Below are positions 24,220 through 33,202 of a stretch of DNA of 64,000 nt, piece by piece; position 1 is the stretch's first letter; each line of letters opens with the position of its first letter. Origin of the DNA: UBA5158 sp040389045. GTDB lineage: Bacteria > Pseudomonadota > Gammaproteobacteria > DSM-16500. A program made the translations under genes and the position numbers. The stretch is from positions 1 to 64,000 of the forward strand of contig JAZKAT010000025.1 of the NCBI GenBank assembly GCA_040389045.1. Reading direction: 5' to 3'. The notes under the pieces are model-generated. The model made no database searches. It worked only from the letters and a program-made list of their open reading frames with translations, and was not told the origin of the DNA.

Positions 24220-26706
24220 ATGAAAACATTAGTTTTTCATCTTATAAGAAAATTGTTTATAACGATTCTTTTCGGGCTGGTGGTGCTATTTATTGGCGTA
24301 ATGTATTACATTGAGTTTGAATTACCTGATATTGAGGCATTAAATACCGTACAACTCCAAGTCCCTCTGCAAATTTTTACTCATGATGGAAAACTCATGG
24401 CGGAATATGGTGAAAAACGCCGCATTCCTATACCTTATGCACAAATACCAAAATCATTAATCGACGCCGTACTGGCGACCGAAGACCAACGCTACTTCCA
24501 GCACCCGGGCATTGACGTGCCAGGTTTGATGCGCGCGGGGCTTAAATTAATCGCCACCGGTAAAAAAGAAGAAGGCGGCAGCACCATTACCATGCAAGTC
24601 GCGCGCAGCTTTTATTTGACCCGCCATAAAACTTTTGGGCGTAAACTTCGTGAAATTTTACTGGCCCTGAAAATCGACCATCGCTTAAGCAAACAAAAAA
24701 TTCTTGAGTTATACCTCAATAAAATATTTCTGGGCAGCCGCGCTTATGGTGTTGCAGCCGCGGCGGAAATTTATTACGGCAAACCCATTAATCAATTGAG
24801 TTTAGATCAATATGCGATGTTGGCCGGATTACCCAAAGCACCTTCCGCGTTAAACCCTATCGTTTATCCCGTAGCCGCCAAACGCCGCCGTGATCATGTG
24901 CTCTATCGCATGTATGAGTTAGGTTACATTCAGGAAAAAGATTACAAAGCCGCCATCAAAGCACCGCTCAAAGCCAGTTATCATGAATTACAAACTCAAA
25001 TTAAAGCACCGTATGTAGCTGAGCTGGTACGTCAGCAATTGGAACAAATGTATGGCGATATTATTTATACCGATGGTTTTAATGTTTATACGACACTGGA
25101 TAGCAGCCTACAGGGCACGGCCAACACTGCTATTCACGATGGTTTACTGATTTACGATCAGCGCCATGGTTATCGCGGCCCAGAACAAAACCTTGGCACG
25201 CCTGATTTAAAAAATTTAATGGACTGGAAGAAAAAGATTAGCATGATTCCAGTCGTCAACACGCTGGAACCCGCTATTGTCATGGAAGTCGCCGACCAAT
25301 CAGTGCTGGCGATACGCGCCAATGGCACGCTGATTACTATACCCTGGAATGGTTTATCGTGGGCACGCAAACAAATCAATGCTGATTTTCTGGGCCGTAT
25401 ACCTGAGAGCGCGGATGAAATTTTAAAACCCGGTGATGTGATTCGCATTATGCCTAGCAGTAACAGTTGGCGCTTAAGTCAAATACCTAAAGCCGAAGCT
25501 GGCATGGTGGCGTTGAATCCGCAAGATGGGGAAATTCTCGCGATGGTCGGTGGTTTTGATTTTCAAAATAGTAATTTCAACCGTATCACCAATGCATTGC
25601 GTCAACCCGGTTCTAGTTTCAAACCATTTATTTATTCCGCGGCGCTTGATAAAGGTTACACACTGGCGACTGTCATTAATGACGCGCCAATTGTGATTGA
25701 AAATCCTATCGATAACACCTTATGGCGTCCGCAAAATGATACCGGTCGTTTTTACGGGCCTACCCGTTTGCGCGAAGCGCTGGCGCATTCGCGTAATCTG
25801 GTATCCATCCGGTTGTTAGGCTTGATTGGTACGAATTATGCGGTGACTTATGCGCAACGGTTTGGTTTCGCCGCTTCACAATTGCCGCCAACTTTATCTT
25901 TGGCGCTAGGCACGGCGAGTGTGACACCGTTGGATATGGCCACAGGTTATGCGGTTTTTGCTAATCAAGGTTTCCGGGTCACACCTTATATTATCGATAA
26001 CATTCGCAACTCGGCGGGACAAATTATTTATCAAGCCAAACCATTAGCGGCTTGCCCAACCTGTCCAGATGATCTTGCGCCCACTTTACTGGCGGCGGCG
26101 AAAGAAGCGGAAGCTGCTAACCCGAAATCAGAGCACAAAGCGCCGAAAGACACTACCCATGCGCCGCGTGTTATCAGTGAACAAACTGCTTATTTGATCA
26201 CGTCAACGCTGCACGATGTTATTCAATATGGCACCGCGACCGAAGCACGTAGTTTGCGTCGCAAAGATTTGGCTGGAAAAACGGGCACGACCAGCAATCA
26301 AATTGACGCATGGTTTGTTGGATATAATCCTGACATTGTTGCCTTGACCTGGGTGGGCTTCGATCAACCGCAATCCTTACATGAGTATGGCGCGCAGGCG
26401 GCGTTACCGATCTGGATTGAATTCATGCAAGAAGCACTGCACGACAAACCAGAGCATGTCCTTGACCAGCCACCCGATATAGTCAGTTTACGCGTTGACG
26501 CGCAGAGTGGATTGCGCGCCGACGAAAGTGATTCTAACGCGATTAATGAATTATTCATGGAACCTTATACACCTAGCGAAGAAAGGGCCCCGCGTTATTC
26601 CGAAAATGAACATGAAGAAAATGAACTGCCGAATGAAGTGCAGGATGAAAATGGAGTTTCTTCCAGTAATCAAGCTTCACCGGAAGGTGGCGGGGGGATT
26701 TACTAG
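24220..26706 (+). CDS. mrcA: Penicillin-binding protein 1A, second tandem copy
   Basis: Bifunctional peptidoglycan synthase paralogue of the preceding gene, 828 residues. Same architecture: anchor (12-30), GT51 with E88 in ATEDQRYF and GGSTITMQVARSFYLT, transpeptidase with S465-x-x-K468, SRN in HSRNLVSIRLL and K687-T-G. Differences are an insert before the KTG region (about 615-645, rich in Ala, Glu and Lys) and an acidic Asn/Glu-rich C-terminal tail of about 50 residues. All catalytic residues are kept, so both copies should be active; the tail could give a separate partner or localisation. Confidence 0.94.
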   Translation: MKTLVFHLIRKLFITILFGLVVLFIGVMYYIEFELPDIEALNTVQLQVPLQIFTHDGKLMAEYGEKRRIPIPYAQIPKSLIDAVLATEDQRYFQHPGIDVPGLMRAGLKLIATGKKEEGGSTITMQVARSFYLTRHKTFGRKLREILLALKIDHRLSKQKILELYLNKIFLGSRAYGVAAAAEIYYGKPINQLSLDQYAMLAGLPKAPSALNPIVYPVAAKRRRDHVLYRMYELGYIQEKDYKAAIKAPLKASYHELQTQIKAPYVAELVRQQLEQMYGDIIYTDGFNVYTTLDSSLQGTANTAIHDGLLIYDQRHGYRGPEQNLGTPDLKNLMDWKKKISMIPVVNTLEPAIVMEVADQSVLAIRANGTLITIPWNGLSWARKQINADFLGRIPESADEILKPGDVIRIMPSSNSWRLSQIPKAEAGMVALNPQDGEILAMVGGFDFQNSNFNRITNALRQPGSSFKPFIYSAALDKGYTLATVINDAPIVIENPIDNTLWRPQNDTGRFYGPTRLREALAHSRNLVSIRLLGLIGTNYAVTYAQRFGFAASQLPPTLSLALGTASVTPLDMATGYAVFANQGFRVTPYIIDNIRNSAGQIIYQAKPLAACPTCPDDLAPTLLAAAKEAEAANPKSEHKAPKDTTHAPRVISEQTAYLITSTLHDVIQYGTATEARSLRRKDLAGKTGTTSNQIDAWFVGYNPDIVALTWVGFDQPQSLHEYGAQAALPIWIEFMQEALHDKPEHVLDQPPDIVSLRVDAQSGLRADESDSNAINELFMEPYTPSEERAPRYSENEHEENELPNEVQDENGVSSSNQASPEGGGGIY

Positions 26707-26780
26707 TTTGCTGCCCTGTCTTTTCCTAGCCTGTCATTCCCCGCAGCTTTACTCTTTCTGTCATTCCCAATAATACTATC

Positions 26781-26868
26781 CTGTCATTCCCGCGCAGGCG
26801 GGAATCCATTCAGAACTTTAGCCGCTAGAATTCCAATGAATGGATCCCCGCCTGCGCGGGGATGACGG
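26781..26868. repeat. Palindromic repeat family A, copy 2 (inverted pair)
   Basis: Two arms, CTGTCATTCCCGCGCAGG... at 26781 and its inverted partner ending ...GGGGATGACGG at 26868, separated by about 25 bases; each arm is itself palindromic. Short broken copies (CTGTCATTCC) precede it at 26731 and 26759. It lies between the convergent mrcA copy and a coiled-coil gene and could act as a bidirectional terminator. Confidence 0.85.
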
Positions 26869-28056
26869 TTAGGGTGATTTTTTCTTATTACCGTCCGTGA
26901 TTTCCATAAAATTATTTTTGCGCACAGACTCTTTGCTTTCTGCCCCTGGATGGACTTTGTTACTGCCTCGATTAAAAAAAGTCATCACTTTTTGTGATAT
27001 GCTTGGCGCAATCGGCTTTTTTACTGCTTCAACTGCAACTGCTTGCTGCAGGTGACTCATTAATGGCATAGCTTTGATGGTAGAAATTATTTTATAAGCC
27101 CGCTCAATTGAATTAGCTATAAATTTGTTTCTTTGCGTTACCGCACTCTTAACATTGGTGGGTTTGTTTTGCGCCAGCTGGTTTAAATAATCTTTCGTCA
27201 TCACTTGTTCTAATAAGTTCATTGACGCACTACTAATACTGTTAACAGCGGATTTAAGCGTCACTAAATTAAAATTTACGTCATTGTATTGATTCATCGT
27301 TTCCTGGGTAAAGCGCACAGCTTTTACCGATTGCTCAATGGCTTTGCACTCAGCTTCTAAGGCTAAAACTTTCTCTTCAAGTTTGGCAGGGAATTTATTT
27401 TGTTCAAAAATTATGTCTAACAGCTTGACCGCGGCTTTGTTATTTGGCGCCCTTTTATCTTCTGCTAACGCGTGCAACTCGGTTATCGAAAGCATTTTCT
27501 CTTTATTTTTATTTATATTGATTAATAAACTTTTTAACGCCGCATCACTCTCTTCAATGGCACCTCTGGCTTCTTCAACATCTGACAATTTGGAATGTTT
27601 TACGGTGGCTTGTTTACGATAAGATTGCTCTGAAGTTGAGTGGCTCAAGCTTTCCAGCATTTTACTGGTAGAAATACTTACGGATGGGCGTTGTACTGAG
27701 ATTTCATTAAGTTCCATTCTGGGAACTTCTATTACATCTTTTTTCGTCTCATTTTTAAGATCTACAATATTGGCATCTAGCAAGGCGCGGGCATCATTTT
27801 TTAACTTAAGTATTTGACTGTATAAATCAGTTAAATTACTGGTAGCCAATTGTTGATTGAGCGACATATCAATTTTCGAACGCAAGTTTTGCGTTTTCTT
27901 TTCGATAACTTGAGAAGATTCCGATTCTAAATGCGCGCTTTTAAGTTTACGCATTCCATCAATAATAGCGCCACACTGCTTGTGTAATCGGCTTAATAAT
28001 TGCTGTTCCAGCTCAGCTGTTTTAGCGTCGATTGAATTAATCATTCGCTCAAGCAT
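26869..28056 (-). CDS. Coiled-coil orphan protein; possible effector
   Basis: Not recognised. 395 residues, almost entirely helical and charged, with heptad-like stretches (about 1-100 and 225-300), no signal peptide and no membrane helix. The C-terminus is short, polar and basic (HPGAESKESVRKNNFMEITDGNKKKSP). AAGG lies 8 bases before the ATG. It stands alone between the repeat at 26781 and pdxB. Lack of recognisable homology, coiled coils and a polar tail fit many Dot/Icm effectors, but no secretion signal can be proven here. Confidence 0.55.
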   Translation of the reverse strand: MLERMINSIDAKTAELEQQLLSRLHKQCGAIIDGMRKLKSAHLESESSQVIEKKTQNLRSKIDMSLNQQLATSNLTDLYSQILKLKNDARALLDANIVDLKNETKKDVIEVPRMELNEISVQRPSVSISTSKMLESLSHSTSEQSYRKQATVKHSKLSDVEEARGAIEESDAALKSLLININKNKEKMLSITELHALAEDKRAPNNKAAVKLLDIIFEQNKFPAKLEEKVLALEAECKAIEQSVKAVRFTQETMNQYNDVNFNLVTLKSAVNSISSASMNLLEQVMTKDYLNQLAQNKPTNVKSAVTQRNKFIANSIERAYKIISTIKAMPLMSHLQQAVAVEAVKKPIAPSISQKVMTFFNRGSNKVHPGAESKESVRKNNFMEITDGNKKKSP

Positions 28057-28178
28057 TGCATGCGCCTTTTTTAAGGTCTCATAATAAGTATAGACTAGAT
28101 AAAAGGATTTAAAGGTGACTGGAAAAAGAGATTTTAAGAGTAATAGCTAATGGATACATACATCTATGTTGACTTCTA

Positions 28179-29315
28179 TCAAACCGCTAACCGATTATCC
28201 GATAAAGAATTTAAACTAACACCCAGCATGCTCAAAATTCTTATATCCTCAACTCCCAAGTTTACATCCCGCAATTCCACACAAGCAAATTCATAACGGC
28301 CATTAAAATGCTTACGTAAATCATCAAACGTCTGCGCACTATTATTCTCCGCCAGCGCTTTGCGCATGACTTTAGTTAACACGCACGGATCAAAAATTTT
28401 CAAAACTACATCACGCCAATCTACGTTCCGCTCGCCAAATGTAAGAATTTTTTTATTAGGCGGCACAATGTCAATAGCCGCCTGACTAATAATATTTTGT
28501 TTACAGGCCGCTTCATAAAGCATTTGCACGCCGAATAATTTGCTTTGTACGGAATAACCGGCGATATGTGGTGTGGCAATACTAGTTCGTCGTAATACTT
28601 CAACATCAATCAGGGGTTCGTTTTCCCAGACATCAAGGCACCATGATAAGTTTTCACCCCATTGCTTTAACGCTTGAAAATTAATAACCGCACCACGCGC
28701 AGTATTAATCAATACACACTGTTTTTGCTGGCGCTGTAAAAAATCGCGGTCTATTAAATGATAAGTAGGATTGTCGCCATGACGCGTCAACGGCGTATGA
28801 ATAGTCACCAAATCTAAATCATGAAAATCCGCTATTGCTACCGAATGGAAATCGCTTTCAGCGCGCGCGCGCAAGGGATCACATTGAATAACATCAAAAC
28901 CCAGTAAAGTTAATTTCTCTACCACCAATTTGCCAATCGTCCCAACGCCAATCACCCCCGCGCGCAATGACTTCAAAGGCAGTCGCGCCGATTTTTGCAG
29001 GCCCGCCACCACCGCAATCACATATTCCATCACCGCAACCGCGTTAAAACCCTGCGCCGCATACCAGTTTATACCAGCATGGGTTAACCACTGGGTATCC
29101 AGATGATCGATACCCGTCGCTACGCTGCCGACAAATTTAACCGGTGTATCATGCAACAACTCACTGTCAACACGCGTCACTGAACGCACAAATAAAGCAT
29201 CCGCATGCAGCAAATCCGCTCGCGTGATATCACGGCCTTGCTTTAAAATTAATTCGCTGACCCCACCAAAATATTGTTTGATAGCCGGAATATGTTCGTC
29301 CGCTATAATTTTCAT
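28179..29315 (-). CDS. pdxB: Erythronate-4-phosphate dehydrogenase PdxB
   Basis: Oxidises 4-phosphoerythronate in the DXP-dependent pyridoxal phosphate pathway. 378 residues from the ATG at 29313-29315, the same length as E. coli PdxB; an upstream TTG frame adds unrelated residues. MKIIADEHIPA start, Rossmann GVIGVGTIGKLVVEKL, catalytic Arg/Glu/His region with INTARGAVIN and ATPHIAGYS, and a C-terminal dimerisation part. ATG overlaps the ubiA stop (ATGA), so the two are coupled. pdxA of the same pathway is at 47825. Confidence 0.94.
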   Translation of the reverse strand: MKIIADEHIPAIKQYFGGVSELILKQGRDITRADLLHADALFVRSVTRVDSELLHDTPVKFVGSVATGIDHLDTQWLTHAGINWYAAQGFNAVAVMEYVIAVVAGLQKSARLPLKSLRAGVIGVGTIGKLVVEKLTLLGFDVIQCDPLRARAESDFHSVAIADFHDLDLVTIHTPLTRHGDNPTYHLIDRDFLQRQQKQCVLINTARGAVINFQALKQWGENLSWCLDVWENEPLIDVEVLRRTSIATPHIAGYSVQSKLFGVQMLYEAACKQNIISQAAIDIVPPNKKILTFGERNVDWRDVVLKIFDPCVLTKVMRKALAENNSAQTFDDLRKHFNGRYEFACVELRDVNLGVEDIRILSMLGVSLNSLSDNRLAV

Positions 29316-30169
29316 ATGAGATAATTCATAATAATGCCCAGAAAAACCAGCAGCCCAACCCACTGATTATTTAAAAACGCTTCAAAACAAGCTCGCGGTT
29401 CACCATCTTTCATTAAAAATTGTTGATACGCAAACAAACCTTCCGCCGCCAGCAAGCCTACGTAATAAAAAATATTTAAGTCGAACACCCAGCCTACATA
29501 CGTCATCAATAATAAAAACGCAACCTGGAAGGTGGCGATAAATACCGTGCTTTTATCATCAAATAACACTGCTGTGGATTTAATTCCAAAAGCCATATCA
29601 TCTGCTTTATCGACTAGCGCATAAATAGTGTCATAGCTGATTGGCCATAACACCGCCGCGCCAAACAATAACCACGCCTCGGCAGGTACGTTATGAGTCA
29701 CTGCCGCAAACGCCATGGGCACCCCCCAGGCAAAAGCCAGACCCAAGCCTACTTGTGGCAAATGCGTTACGCGCTTCAAAAAGGGATACGTCACCATCAA
29801 CACCGCCCCCACCAACGCCAGATAAATAGTTAATGGATTTAACATCAACACTAATAAGAACCCGACCAGCGATAACAGCAAAAATATTATCAGCGCCGTG
29901 GGTACACTGATGGCGCCAGTTGCTAATGGCCGCATTTTGGTGCGCGCCACTTGCCCGTCAATATTTCTATCCGCTATATCATTGATAACGCACCCGGCGG
30001 AACGCATTACTATTACACCGACAACAAAGATTGCCACAATGCGCCAATCCGGTTTGCCATCACTCGCCAGCCATAAGGCCCATAAGGTAGGCCACAATAA
30101 TAATAAAATCCCCACTGGTTTATGTAAGCGCAACAAATAACAATAATTTTTTAACTGTTCCCTAGTCAT
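29312..30169 (-). CDS. ubiA: 4-hydroxybenzoate octaprenyltransferase UbiA
   Basis: Integral membrane prenyltransferase of ubiquinone synthesis. 285 residues with about eight hydrophobic helices. Both Asp-rich motifs are present: NDIADRNIDGQVARTKMRP in the first half and DKADDMAFGIKSTA in the second. It directly follows ubiC (one base apart) and overlaps pdxB by four bases. Confidence 0.95.
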   Translation of the reverse strand: MTREQLKNYCYLLRLHKPVGILLLLWPTLWALWLASDGKPDWRIVAIFVVGVIVMRSAGCVINDIADRNIDGQVARTKMRPLATGAISVPTALIIFLLLSLVGFLLVLMLNPLTIYLALVGAVLMVTYPFLKRVTHLPQVGLGLAFAWGVPMAFAAVTHNVPAEAWLLFGAAVLWPISYDTIYALVDKADDMAFGIKSTAVLFDDKSTVFIATFQVAFLLLMTYVGWVFDLNIFYYVGLLAAEGLFAYQQFLMKDGEPRACFEAFLNNQWVGLLVFLGIIMNYLI

Positions 30170-30170
30170 C

Positions 30171-30707
30171 TCATAACTCCATCAAGTCAGGAAAAAAAAC
30201 TTCGCACAGTAATAAAGTTTTATGGTTAATCGAAAAAACCGAACGACGCGCCCATAATTGCGGTTCATTCCGTTGTGCAGCCAGCGTTATTTTTTGGTGC
30301 CAGGCATCACCTGGTTTAATCAAAGCAAATTCAAACGGCCCACGCGTAACATTAACATGATTAAATAACATAGTACCTAAGGCGCGGTTTTTTAACCTTG
30401 CGAGCATCTGCTCCTTGCCAGTCAAGGTCGCGCGCGGGAAAACGGTGCGAGCAAACATCCACTTCGCCTTAACGCTGCTAATCACTACTTCACGCACCAA
30501 ACCGTATTGCCGTGGCGGCAGTGCCAATAAGCTTTGTTCTGACCGATTGGGAAATTGCCATTGCTGAGCTAAGACCCGTACTTCCGCACCATTCACCTCA
30601 TGCTGCCGCAAGCGTTGCATGAACGAATTGGCATCCAGTAGCCAGGGCATAAGCTTGGCGGGTGGCCTTACGCAAAGTTCAGGATAAGATTGCCAGTGTA
30701 GCGACAT
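30171..30707 (-). CDS. ubiC: Chorismate lyase UbiC
   Basis: Makes 4-hydroxybenzoate from chorismate, the first committed step of ubiquinone synthesis. 178 residues from the ATG at 30705-30707 (MSLHWQSYPEL); earlier in-frame starts at 30746 and 30761 would add residues without family support. Core motif FARTVFPRATLTGKE and ALGTMLF, with product-binding Arg and the late Glu of LLLCEVFFP. Operon with ubiA and pdxB. Confidence 0.9.
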   Translation of the reverse strand: MSLHWQSYPELCVRPPAKLMPWLLDANSFMQRLRQHEVNGAEVRVLAQQWQFPNRSEQSLLALPPRQYGLVREVVISSVKAKWMFARTVFPRATLTGKEQMLARLKNRALGTMLFNHVNVTRGPFEFALIKPGDAWHQKITLAAQRNEPQLWARRSVFSINHKTLLLCEVFFPDLMEL

Positions 30708-30773
30708 AATCTTCAACTTCAATTTAAATGGTAAAGACCGTATCATACAGCATCTTGGCAATGGTTCTAAACT

Positions 30774-31919
30774 ATGACATCACCTATTATCATTATTGGT
30801 TCCGGTCTGGCTGGCTATCAGCTGGCCCGTGAATTTCGTAAAATTGACCAGACTTTACCGCTCACTCTCATTACCGCCGACGAGGGTAGGTTTTATTCTA
30901 AGCCTTTGCTTTCAACCGCTTTGACTAATGGCAAAAATCACGATTCCTTGACCACTGCCACCGCCGAAGCCATGGCCACCCAGTTAAATGCGACCATACG
31001 CACGCATAGCCTGGTGACCCGGATTGACCCGCTTACCAACTCGGTGATTCTGGGTGATGAAGCTTTGACCTATTCTAAGCTGGTACTGGCTTGTGGCGCC
31101 GATGTGTTGAAAGCACCGCTAAGCGGCGATGGCGTCAGTGAAGTCATGTCGATAAACCATTTGTACCATTACGCCATGTTTCAAGAATATATTAAAAATA
31201 AGCAGAAAATTGCCATTTTGGGCGCGGGCTTGATCGGCTGTGAATTCGCCAATGATCTAGTCAATGCGGGCTATGAAGTTGATATCATTGCGCCTGCCAG
31301 CACCGCGCTGAATTTATTGATTCCGCCTACCATTGGTAAATTGCTGCAAAAAGCGCTGGCCGACCAAGGGGTGCGCTGGCACCTGGATTGTGTAGTCAAC
31401 ACTGTCACCAAAACGCCGCAGGGATTTCGTCTGGATTTATCAAACGGTGAAGAAATCGCCACCGAGTTTGTCTTGTCCGCGATTGGCCTGGTGCCGCATA
31501 CCGCGCTGGCTAAAACCGCGGGGATACAAACGGAACGCGGTATTGTGGTTAATCGTTACCTTGAAACCAGCGTCAAAGAAATTTACGCGCTAGGGGATTG
31601 CGCGGAAGTGGAAGGCCATGTGTTGCCTTATATCACTCCGTTAATCAATTGCGCCCGCGCGCTGGCCAAGACCCTGGCTGGCACTAACACGCCGGTAATC
31701 TATCCTGCCATGCCCGTCACGGTAAAAACGCCCGCTCATCCCTTAGTTATCTGCCCCCCACCCCAGGGCATGCCGGGTAACTGGCAAATCTCCGCCGAAA
31801 CTCCTGATGTACGCGCACTTTTTTATAATGAAAAAGCGGAAATTTATGGCTTTGTGCTGACTAACGCAGCGGTGAAAGAACGCCAGGAATTAGTGAAGCA
31901 AATGCCGGGGTTGTTTTGA
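30774..31919 (+). CDS. FAD-dependent pyridine nucleotide oxidoreductase, rubredoxin reductase-like
   Basis: 381 residues with two Rossmann motifs: FAD-binding IIGSGLAGYQLA (7-18) and NAD(P)-binding AILGAGLIGCEFA (about 146-158), and the ending FAD motif EIYALGDCAE. Closest in pattern to rubredoxin-NAD(+) reductase (RubB/AlkT). In Pseudomonas the rub genes also neighbour ubiC-ubiA, which supports this call. No rubredoxin gene is in the window. A C-terminal part (about 320-381) resembles the rubredoxin-binding domain of RubB. Alternative: ferredoxin or nitrite reductase subunit. Confidence 0.78.
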   Translation: MTSPIIIIGSGLAGYQLAREFRKIDQTLPLTLITADEGRFYSKPLLSTALTNGKNHDSLTTATAEAMATQLNATIRTHSLVTRIDPLTNSVILGDEALTYSKLVLACGADVLKAPLSGDGVSEVMSINHLYHYAMFQEYIKNKQKIAILGAGLIGCEFANDLVNAGYEVDIIAPASTALNLLIPPTIGKLLQKALADQGVRWHLDCVVNTVTKTPQGFRLDLSNGEEIATEFVLSAIGLVPHTALAKTAGIQTERGIVVNRYLETSVKEIYALGDCAEVEGHVLPYITPLINCARALAKTLAGTNTPVIYPAMPVTVKTPAHPLVICPPPQGMPGNWQISAETPDVRALFYNEKAEIYGFVLTNAAVKERQELVKQMPGLF

Positions 31920-31982
31920 CTTTAAAGCTACAGTAGGTTGGGCTGAGTGCAACGAAGCCCAACAGCTTTTGATTCTTGCTGA

Positions 31983-32074
31983 CTGTCATTCCCGCGTAGG
32001 CGGGAATCCATTATTAGCAGATCGGGTATCTGGGGTTTCCAGGAATGGATTCCCGCCTGCGCGGGAATGACAGT
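31983..32074. repeat. Palindromic repeat family A, copy 3 (inverted pair)
   Basis: Inverted pair: left arm TGTCATTCCCGCGTAGGCGG from 31984, right arm ending GCGGGAATGACAGT at 32074. The spacer (ATTATTAG ... GGTTTCCAGGAA) is partly shared with the copy at 33132. A broken third piece is at 32095-32113. Confidence 0.87.
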
Positions 32075-32145
32075 GGTGGGTGAACCGTCATTCCCGCGCT
32101 GCTCAGAATGACATATACTAATTCTTTAGTTTAGAGATTAACTCC

Positions 32146-32661
32146 ATGAGCTACATCGACCAAAACTTAATGCCGGATGAGAAAATCGTTTTCCGTACCA
32201 AAAAACATGTGATTATTTTTATGGTTCCGGTAATTTTTATCCTATTCGCCTGTATTCTCAGTAGCAATGTGGGTTTTGTGGGAAATATGAATATCACCTT
32301 TGACCAACTTACTCAGCATTTGCCTTTCGTAAACCACATCCACCGCATGCCCGCGGCTATCATGTTATTACTGGCGATCTATACCGGTTTGCAGCAATGG
32401 CTAACCTACGTTACTTCGGATTACGTAGTGACTAATCGGCGGGTAGTGATGAAAGAAGGTTTTTTTGACCGTTACTCTTGTGATACCCGATTATCAACAG
32501 TATCGCATGTCACCGTCGATCAAAACCTGCTGGCGCAAGCCTGGAATTATGGCACGGTTACCATTAATGGCTTTGGCGGCAACCAGGATAGATTTATTCA
32601 ACTCGCCAAACCGTTGGAATTTCAAAAAGCAGTGCAATCACAGCTAGACACTAAATCTTAA
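32146..32661 (+). CDS. Bacterial PH domain (bPH2/YdbS-like) membrane protein
   Basis: 171 residues. Two hydrophobic segments (about 22-43 and 66-84) precede a bPH2 fold: YVTSDYVVTNRRVVMKEGFFDR, then strands ending TVTINGFGGNQDRFIQL. Such proteins anchor on the cytoplasmic membrane side; function is mostly unknown. A repeat cluster separates it from the preceding oxidoreductase gene. Its last 11 bases overlap a convergent 43-aa gene. Confidence 0.8.
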   Translation: MSYIDQNLMPDEKIVFRTKKHVIIFMVPVIFILFACILSSNVGFVGNMNITFDQLTQHLPFVNHIHRMPAAIMLLLAIYTGLQQWLTYVTSDYVVTNRRVVMKEGFFDRYSCDTRLSTVSHVTVDQNLLAQAWNYGTVTINGFGGNQDRFIQLAKPLEFQKAVQSQLDTKS

Positions 32662-32782
32662 ATATTCTTAGAATAACTTCAACAACTATCCCTACTACTA
32701 ACAATAAGCCCATCAATTGCAAAAGGGTAAGACCCCATTTTTTATAAGGACTTAAATCTTCGTTTTCCTGTTTCTTTATCAC
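32651..32782 (-). CDS. Micro-protein with one membrane helix (43 aa)
   Basis: Not recognised. GTG start (32780-32782) with GGAG 8 bases upstream. A charged cytoplasmic-type start (VIKKQENEDLSPYKKWG), then one hydrophobic helix of about 20 residues (LTLLQLMGLLLVVGIVVEVI), ending LRIFKI. The GTG overlaps the stop of the upstream 109-aa gene (GTGA), so the two are translationally coupled. It overlaps the convergent PH-domain gene by 11 bases. It may anchor the upstream gene product. Confidence 0.6.
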   Translation of the reverse strand: MIKKQENEDLSPYKKWGLTLLQLMGLLLVVGIVVEVILRIFKI

Positions 32783-33108
32783 TCTTTCTTCTCCGGAGTT
32801 AGGGTGGTTGCTTGCAGTGTCTGCAAGGTCTGTACTGTTTTAGTGAGCGCGGCTAATTGGGTTTGCGCAACTCCAATCAACTTGGCCTGGGCATTATGAG
32901 TTTGCATCAATTCCGCCAGCGTTATACTCACGGCTTCAAATTGACTGACAATAGGGTCGGTGCTTTTAGGTGTCCCTTCTTTAGCAAGGCTGGCGCCAAA
33001 TGATTCCACACCCGATTTGAATTTATCAACCAGACCGCCGGACTTGGCCGAATCCACCAGATTAGCACCCGCTTTCTTTAAATCATCCAGATTTGGTATT
33101 TTTACCAT
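32779..33108 (-). CDS. Orphan amphipathic-helix protein (109 aa)
   Basis: Not recognised. From the ATG at 33106-33108 (AAGGAG 6 bases upstream) the product is MVKIPNLDDLKKAGANLVDS..., helical, with Ser/Gly/Lys in the first half and a Gln/Thr/Leu-rich helix in the second (TQLAALTKTVQTLQTLQ). A longer in-frame extension reads through a repeat copy and is rejected. The stop overlaps the GTG of the 43-aa membrane gene, so a soluble-plus-membrane pair is likely. Confidence 0.65.
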   Translation of the reverse strand: MVKIPNLDDLKKAGANLVDSAKSGGLVDKFKSGVESFGASLAKEGTPKSTDPIVSQFEAVSITLAELMQTHNAQAKLIGVAQTQLAALTKTVQTLQTLQATTLTPEKKE

Positions 33109-33131
33109 GATAGGCTCCTTAGTTACCCTGC

Positions 33132-33160
33132 TGTCATTCCCGCGCAGGCGGGAATCCATT
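33132..33160. repeat. Palindromic repeat family A, copy 4 (single arm)
   Basis: Single arm between trpS and the 109-aa gene. The adjoining bases (ATTATTAG ... CGGTTTCCAGGAA) match the spacer of the inverted pair at 31983, suggesting that this copy lost its right arm. Confidence 0.85.
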
Positions 33161-33202
33161 ATTAGTATACCCTGTCTTTGCGGTTTCCAGGAAACCTCAA
33201 AG

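Noticed and set aside
26731..26868. Repeat clusters as a CRISPR array
   Set aside because: Arms are inverted rather than direct, spacing is irregular, units are dispersed over 40 kb and no cas genes are present.
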